A DNA stretch of 64,000 bases, from the NCBI GenBank assembly GCA_030248225.1, contig JASANE010011723.1, positions 62,001 to 126,000 on the forward strand. The letters run 5' to 3'. Below are positions 12,201 to 21,200 of this stretch, one piece after another; within the stretch, counting starts at the first letter, position 1, and every line of letters starts with the position of its first letter. A program made the translations under genes and the position numbers. Under the pieces are notes generated by a model. The model did not search any database. It was not told where the DNA came from and saw only the letters and a program-made list of their open reading frames with translations. This DNA is from Trileptium ribeirensis. Lineage: Eukaryota; Nematoda; Enoplea; Enoplida; Thoracostomopsidae.

Positions 12201-15200
12201 CTGGTTTTGCTCAGCCACATATGGTTCTATAGGCACGTGGTATGGCGCCCCCATGGTTCGGGGTCAGAGGTCAAAATGATGGGTTTTAACCCATTTTAGT
12301 ACCCTTTAGGAAAGCAATGTTATTTTTATTGTAACCTTCGAATTTTTTTCTCTGCTTGGTGTTATTTCATAGGAAAATGATAAATGCCGATTTTTGTTTT
12401 TTGATTAAAGCTCCGCTTCTGGAGTTATGGCGTTTGAGGTATGGCACCCTCTTGGTTTCTCAACCCAACATTCGAAAATTCATTCTGACGTCCTGGGCGG
12501 CGGAAAAGCATAGTTTTGGTCTTTTCGGGCATAGGAAACTCATTGCCGATACTGGTTTTGCTTCGCCACATATGGTTCTATAGGTACGTGATATGGCGCC
12601 CCCATGGTTCGCGGTCAGAGGTAAAAATGAGGGTTTTTAATCCATTTTAGTACTCTTGACGAAAGCAAGGTTATTTTATCGTACTGTCGAATTTTTCTCT
12701 GGTTGGTTTTATTGCATATGGAAAGGATAAATGCCGATGCCTCTTTTAGGGTTTTTTCGATTAAGGCTCCGGTTCTGGAGTTATGGGGTTTGTGATATAG
12801 CACCCTCGTGGTTCGTCGACCCAAAATGCTAAAATTTCTTCTGACGTCCTGGGCGGCTGAAAAGTTTCTTTAGGTGGTTTTTGGGCATGCGAAACTCATT
12901 GCAAGTGTTGGTTTTGCTCTGCGACCCATAGTTCCATGGGTACGGGGCATGGCGCTCCTTGGTTCGGGTCAGAGGTCAAAATTAGGATTTTTTACCCATT
13001 TTCGATTAGAAATCTCAGTTGAGTCCGGCTTATTCGGCCCCTTTTTTCTATAACTTCATTCAGCAAACGAAAATTTTCAGTTCGGTTTTTCAATTTTAAA
13101 GAAATTACGACGAATATGAATTTCTCGGCGACGTCAGCTGCTTTGTGTTTTATTTCGTTTTTATGCTCGTCATTTGGTGCTCCTACTGGTAATGCTGAAC
13201 GAGCGAAGCGAGGAGATTCGCATCACTTGCCCTTCATGGAAGCAAGATTATTTTTATCTTAACTTTCAAATTTGTTCTCTGGTTGGTTTTATTGCATATG
13301 AAAATGATAAATGCCGATGCCTCTTTTTGGGTTTTTTCGATTAAGGCTCCGGTTCTGGAGTTATGGGGTTTGTGATATAGCACCCTCGTGGTTCGTCGAC
13401 CCAAAATTCGAAAATTTCTCCTGACGTCCTGGGCGGCTGAAAAGTTTCATTAGGTGGTTTTTGGGCATGGGAAACTCATTGCCGGTGTTGGTTTTACTCT
13501 GCGACCTATAGTTCCATGGGTACGGGGGCATGGCGCTCCCATGGTTCCTCGACCCAAAATTCCTAATTTTATTGTGACTTTTTTATGAGCTGATAGCATG
13601 CATTTAGGGGTTTTTGAGCATGGGAAACTTATTTCCAGTGTTAGTTTTGTATGCTTCACTACGCTCTGCAATCTAGATGGAATTGCTAATCTTACAATTT
13701 GTTGTATTATTGTGTAGAATTCGATGTTACCCGCTTCACATTAGTTACAGGTGTTTTTTGTAACAGAAGATAGCCGCTATTTTTTGCTGGCTAGTGCCTC
13801 TATTTTCATCTTTGTGCGAAAATTTGTGCTTCTCATATGAAACTCACATGCTCATGCTATATTCATATTATAATTGTAGGTGTCGATGTGGTACCTCTGA
13901 AGTCCTCTAGCAGAAAGACAAAATTTCAGCAAAACTGCGGTGAGATAGGGTGAAAATCATAAACAAAAATTGGCAGAAAATCCGGAAAAGATGAAACATT
14001 TTTATCGCAAATTGGCAATTTTTGCAAACTTTGGAAAACTTTTGAGTTCCTAAAAATTTCGAAACTTTACCTCCTACCCACCCCACTCCTACATCCCCTC
14101 GGCGACCATCACCCTGCTGAACCAACGGACTTTCGAAACCCTTGTATGATGCACTAAAGCTGTATTTGTAAAGCTCTAAAGTGGTGCCACATTTGGCAAG
14201 AGTAGTACAGAATGTTGTTCTGTTGCTAAAATATTAAAGTAGGCTTGGGCTACTGCCTCTTTTAATTGTGCACATTCTAATGTTAGAGTTCCGTTTTTAC
14301 CACTAATACCTGGTGCAGCTTAGTACACCGAGTTTTTGTTATCTGTGTGTCAGAGAGTAACCGGAATTCCGGTTCCAGTTCTGGAAAAATTCTGGTTCTA
14401 GCTAATTTTTGTCGGAATCGAAGTCTCGGTTTCATGACTTTTGGATATCTCCATGCTTATTTTGTTATAAAATTTTTTATTTGAGGTGAAGATTAGCTAC
14501 ACCATCGCTGAACCACTGCTTTTTTCTATTTGTATAACATAAAAACTAAATAAATTCAGCCTTTATTCACTCAGATACCTTTGCTTCGCTCTTCCAACGC
14601 ACATTTATCTACCTACTTAACAGTTTATAAGGCACAAAAATAACGCTAATCAAACACTAGCATAATTTATAGCTTTGAAGTACGTCGAAGTCCAGAATTT
14701 CTTAATTATACCGTTATATAGCCCAACGGTTCCTGTGATTAGAAACTTGTGACAAACTATATTGCCAAAGTGTCTTAATCAGTTAATCCTCATATACATG
14801 TGAGACCACAATAATAACAACCTCGAGATTTTACACTGCTGAGGACTGTCTAACAACAGTAATTAACTCGATGGCGGGGCCGGCGAGTTTGAATAGCTTG
14901 TGTTCAGTGAGTGCCTATTCCAAGGGACGAAACTGAGGTTCCTAACCATTTTTGAAAGGTAGTTATACACTGTAAATGATTTTTTCAGTTAATCTACGAT
15001 ACACGTGGCAGTGCTCACGCCTTTGGATCACGGATTTGTTTTTACAGACTGTCTGAGCCAAAGCTTAGGAGCTGAGAGAAGTTTTGGAAAAAGCTGGCAT
15101 ATTTAATTTCGTGGTGCAAGTTGAAAAATTTGTTATTACTTCTACCAGGATTTTTCCTCTAATCATACAGGCTAATAACTAACAACGTAGGTTGTATCAT

Positions 15201-18200
15201 TAGAAATTTATAAAATCGCAACAGGAGGACTACAATTTTAATTAAATTTTTACGTTTTAGAGCTCTAGTGTTTGCTGGATTCACTCCATTTAGGTACAAT
15301 TGCATGAATCACATCTAGCTACTCAATTCGAACTAGAAAATGTACAACTAAATATAGAAAAAATGTTAATTTCACAATTTTGTTGCCGTAATTTAGGATT
15401 TATAATGCCTTGCAGCACCTCAGATGGTTAATGAAACACCCAACGTACTTATAAAACAACTAAACGATCGTGTTTAACTGACAACTATATCCTCATCATT
15501 TACCTACAGCAAACCAGACACTTATTAGTACTTTTAATTTCACCCTATAAATAAGACCACTTCCGGTACCGGCAAAAATCAAAGTACCAGTTCCGGTTAG
15601 TCACTGAAGTGTGTATAATAATTGGATTGAATTGATTTTTTTCAGACGACAGCGATTCATACGTTGATTCCGAAGAAGAAAGAAAAAAGACCAAGGGTTA
15701 GTGTTTGTGATTTTAGACGTATAATTCTAGCCATTTATTCATATTTTCCACATCTGCATCATACTTTTCTTGCAGCGAAAATTTTAACGACTGCTTTTCA
15801 GAATACATACACTACTTGCCACAATTGACTGTCGCCTTACGAGCGAGCAGGCAGCGAGCGAACAAAAACAAGCTAGAAAATTTAATATAGAATTTTATTT
15901 TCCCACGATTAAGGTATGATCGAGCATCAGTTCACTAAGGCGAGCACTGTAGATTTGTTGTTGTCATATTTTAAGACGGTGCAGGTTCTACGCTAGTATC
16001 ATTGGGCATAGAAACGTCTTAATTGATTTTTGATATAGCTGCGATAGTAATTTTGTTGATTGTATTTATTATGTAATTGTAATAATAATTATAAAATTTC
16101 AAAATGGATTTTTCCCTACGAGCGAGCATCGATCCACTGCGGCGAGTACTGTAGATCTATAGATATCATTGTAACAGATCCATTCTGGATCGTTACGAGG
16201 CAGATAAATCCCTACCACATAACAATGGGCAACATTTGCGAATTTTAATTCCCATATTGCATAATTCCCATATTGCCATAGGAATTAACTCTTAAGTTCA
16301 GCGTTTCGAATGAATCTTGCAACCCCGTCCCGACGGAATAGGCGTGTATCTACGGTTTAGCGATTTTATAGCATGACTGTATGAGTTATTTGATCACCTA
16401 GATCGAAATATTACTTGCTAATTATTATCTTTGTGTACTATTGTCGTATTGCTGTTATGATTGCATTATTATCCGTTATCATTGTAACGTACCCATTGTA
16501 CCGTTTATTGTCGCCATAAAGCATATCTACATATACCATGCATTGTATTATTACCCTTTTGTTACTATTTTGAATGTTTTGTCGTACGTATTCCTTTGAT
16601 TTATCTGTATAAACCTAAGCTTACCGTATTGCCATTTGTTTCCATTAATTTAACTGTATTAAACTAAACGTACCGTATTACCGTATATTGATCATTTATA
16701 TAACTGTCTGAACATAAATGTATCAGTGCTGTTACCCTCCATTTCGTATGTATCATTTGCTTGTAATACTGTGATGATTATTAGAAGGTAGTTATGTTGG
16801 CCACGCGAAACTTGCATGGCACTTGTTATTTCTGAGTAGTGATAATCTGTTCGGTCGAGTTGGGTGAGGTATCTCGTAGTACCTTACCGGCCCCGACCAA
16901 CCTTCTTTTATCTATTATATTGATAGTAAATGCAGTGATTCTAAATCAGCTATCAGTGTTCATTTTCACTGGCTAAGTTAGCTGATAAGAATAGTTTTAA
17001 AATTACAATTCCGAATCTTTAGAATTGACCTTCTTTGCAAATCCGGTCCGTAACTGTGTTAGAAATGATCACATTTTCTGGTACAAAATTTTTCGAACTT
17101 TCCAATAGGACCGATCCCGTGCAAATCCGATCAGGATTCACGTTCTTATAAAGGTATATTTGGGAGTACACTTGAAAAATGATTATTGGACTAAATTAAA
17201 GTTATTTAATTATTTTATAGTTATGTATATAAATACTATATTTGGGTATCCCGTACCGTCGGGTTTCATTTGGGCCTGTTTGAGCTCGCTATGCCCATCT
17301 TGGATACAGTATTTCGTAAAAATTGGGAAAATTTTCCCGATAGGTATGTTAGCAATCGTTATGGTCCCTTCGTTAAATTCTACACAAAATTGTACTTCTC
17401 TACCCACAAAAGGTAATCCGAACCCGTTGGAGGCACACAATCCGGTCGATCTTTTTGCTGTAAGTTGGGTTCGTCTCCCCATCAAAATGCTCGTCTGGAG
17501 GAACTGGGAGTTTCCGAGGCCCTTTTTGGGCCCCGTGAGCGTTTGAAGGACTGGTACCCCGTTGTGTAACCCCTGTCCCAGGTTTGTTTGTTTTTCGACG
17601 TCTTGTTTACACATAGGTCTGGCCACCCCGTATATAAATAAGACTGTATAGCAATATAATAAACACAAATACATTTAATATTAGAATGATATATTTATTA
17701 AGTAAACAAAGTTAGTTAACCAATAAAAGTAAATATTACTAAGTTAATTATAATTTTATTAATAATTGTATATTTATAAAAATTATTTATATTAACTAAT
17801 AAAGTAATGAAGCAGAGCGAAGCAAAGCGTTTTTGTATTCGTCATAGGGTGAAAATTTGGCACCGTCTGTCCGTCATTTCGTTGAGCTCCTCAATAACTA
17901 CTGGGCCGATTAAAACTTTTTGTTTGAAAAGCCTAATAACGGACAGGTGCAAGACATATTCATTTTGCTAAAATTTGTTTTAGTGAATTAGTATATAATT
18001 ACCTAATTAGTTAAACGTGTTAGCCTATTTTTAGCATTTTCGAACAAAAATTGCATATTTTTCAATAAATAATTAGTGCAAAGCCATTATTTTGGTGCAT
18101 ATAGTCGCCGTGGTGATTGTGAATCTGGTGCTTATTTACTATTAGAGGAAGTTAAAAACATTCTAATTAGATGGTTAATTAGCCAGTTACTAATTAATTG

Positions 18201-21200
18201 TTAATTATCTAATTTTTTAAAATGTTTCAAAGTAGTCAAAAATGAAAAATAAATTGCACCCGGGAGTTTTCAATGTCGCTGATCACGAATATGACATTTC
18301 TGAAGCTCTTAAACGTGGCCGTATATGCTAATTAGTTGATTAATTAACTAGCTAATTAGGTAATTTTATGCAAATTTTAAAATAACTAAAAAGTGCTAAT
18401 TTGTTGTGCTCGGGGGTTTTCGACGTCGCTGATTATGAATATGTGGCTTTTAAAGCTCTATGATTTTATCATGGGTGCTAATTAGTTAATTAAGTAGCTA
18501 ATTAGTTGATGTTACTAACTAGCTAATTTTTTTAGCTAGCGAAGTTTTTGTATGGTAGATTTGACATCAATTGCCTAAAATACTTATTATAAATACTTAT
18601 AATTTATATATATTACTTATTATACTTATGATACTTATTATAAATTGATTAAATAGCTAGTTGAAACACATGCGCACACAAATAAGATAACAAATATTTT
18701 GCCTGTTGCTCCTCTCACTTATTGCAATTTATTACGTTTACTAGTATAATGTAATATGTAAGTGTGGGCTTATTAAAATATCTTTATGAAAGGGGATTAA
18801 TAATAAAGTAATAGACTTACCATACTTATTATTGGTAATTTATATTAATATATTAATAAGTAAATGCTGAATTAATATTAAAATGAACCCATAAATAAGA
18901 ATTAATTTGGGTCTAAAATTGGGAAGGGAAAAGAAGGCTGGGCACGCGGATAGCTTAGAAATTGAGCTGTCTGGAAAATCGTCTCGAGAAGAGGCGTTTT
19001 TGCTGACTAAGGTGTTTGGACCCAAAAGTTGGCGTCTCCAGACAGATTAATTAAGCTTTAACGATCTAATAAATCAACTAATCAAATATACCTATTTTAT
19101 AATTTTAGAAAAGACCGGAACTCTGGTCTTAATAAATTGTCTTCGATTGGTCGGAGACTGGAAAAGCAGTCTTGCTCAGATGTCCCGACAAAGGTTAGCA
19201 GTTCAGTCTGACTTCGGCAACACGGAGTTGGGTCGGTTTTCCAGACCGGCCCCGATGCTTTAGTGTGTTAGTATTCATACTGTCGTTTTTCTTGCTTTCA
19301 CTTCTGTTTTGGGTTTCGCTTTTGCGAGTGCATAGACGCGCGCTAAAGCCAGTAGCTCGATCTGGATCTGTGTCCGTAAGTGTGGGCATGAAGACGGTTC
19401 TGATGAGCCGAGCGGTACCAATGTCAGACGGGATAAATCCTATAGGGAGAACTGTGGATGCTTCGTAGAAAACGGTGATAGTTGATTAAACGGAATTCGT
19501 ATATAGGGCTATGAGCCTGTCTGCCCGCACAATTTTTCATGGTCGCCCTAGCCGCCATAGCTTATCCTGCAGACCGGTGAGCTGGAGCAACTGGGCACTG
19601 AGATTGTCACGCTATCCGAAGTCATTCTGAACCCCTCGGTCTTGAGTTAGGAAAAAATAAATCGCGACACTCGGGAAGAACAATTTTTACATAATTTCCT
19701 GAGTCGCGTGAGGTGATAGGAACTTGAATTTGAGTCGATCGAGATTAAACAAAACTTTCCTAGAAGTGTACTTACAATAAAAGACCACACTTGTCCATGC
19801 CAGTTTTCTATCAGGAGTATGATTAGGAGATTCTATGCACTATTTACGCATCATTTTACTAAACTGACACGCTTATGGAGCTTTTCTTTGAATACTCGTA
19901 ACTAAGAAATAAAGATAGTTTTACTCTTCTCCTGGAAAATTCCGTCCAGGAATTTGTCTAAAATTTCGTTGAATTTCACAAAAGGCTATCGGATACCTGC
20001 CAAATTTCAACCGGGTCCACGAGCCCGATCACTAAGAAGTAGAACGCTCCCACGCGGAACTAAAATTTAACATCCTCCAGGCATTTTACTGAGCCGCAGA
20101 GGCACCTCTGGCCATTCAAACGGGACCTTAAGGTTGAACGAATTCAACCGGGTTCGTTTGCGAGGTGACCAAGAGGAACTAGCCCCACCTAAAAATTTCA
20201 TCAAATTCGTCTATAAATCAAAATTCCGTCTAGGAATTTTGATGAATTTTATTTTGCAAATGGACACCCGCTAGACCTTCCATTTGAGCTATTGTGCTCT
20301 TCAGAGCTTTGGTATGTTCAAAAATTAGTACAAATTTAAAGCCGAGCGGAGTAAAACCCGCTCAGGTTTATGTACAAATTATACAAACACAGATTGAGTA
20401 TAATCGCTTTCATAGGGGAGACTTAGATATAGATTTATAGCGGCAGATATGCACATTTTGTTTTCTTTCTCTCTGGTTTAGTGTCATCGACGCAGCCCGG
20501 CAGTATCGGAATCACCAACCTCCAATACGCCGTCATTAAAAATGAAATATCAAATTTACCGGAGTTGGTAAATTTGATACCAAACGATAATTTTTGTGTA
20601 CAACTTTTAGCAACTTCGCGAGAAGCGATGTCACGTCTTTCGGGCCCTCAGCCTACGGGTCAAGTTTTGCTAAGACCGGTGAACCGGTCCTTAGAAATAG
20701 AAATTATATATCAGGTGCAGCTTCTTTGCAATGTTGACAAAGAAACACTGGTACAATTTTTACAAATCCCAAACTTTGGGCTTGCTTCACCATTTTAATA
20801 GATTAGGCTGAGAACCTCGGTGGAAACCGAGGAACAGTCATTTTTTGGTCGAAACCCTAGTTATGGTTACACTTACCGTTGGATCCCACGGCGTGGATCC
20901 GTTTTGGCGGTTAGAAATCGTCAAATTCGATTAAATTTTCATGAGAAACCAGGTGTCTACCGAGCGGCATGTTGATCTTTGCTGCACTAAAAATTTACCT
21001 GCTTTAGGACAATGCCGTTGACCTACAAGACATCGTCACCCTTAAATTGGCACGTTGAATCGAACTTTAGCTAGTTAAATATATCTCTAACTCTTGCCGC
21101 TATACCCCGAAAACGACTTTAAACTACACATTTGTATGATAGAGACATGTAATTTACATAAAGCAACTGATGTAGAGAACCTGTTTGAAATGCATTGGGT

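Noticed and set aside
11697..12583. Three similar ORFs of 64-85 codons as a small gene family
   Set aside because: They follow from the tandem DNA repeat, start at arbitrary positions, and neighbouring units contain stops. No coding signal.
20482..20714. Possible extra top2 cassette exon with acceptor at 20481
   Set aside because: Entry phase fits exon G, but the in-frame GT donors I found leave in phase 0 while exon H needs phase 1, and the peptide lacks the charged composition of the tail.
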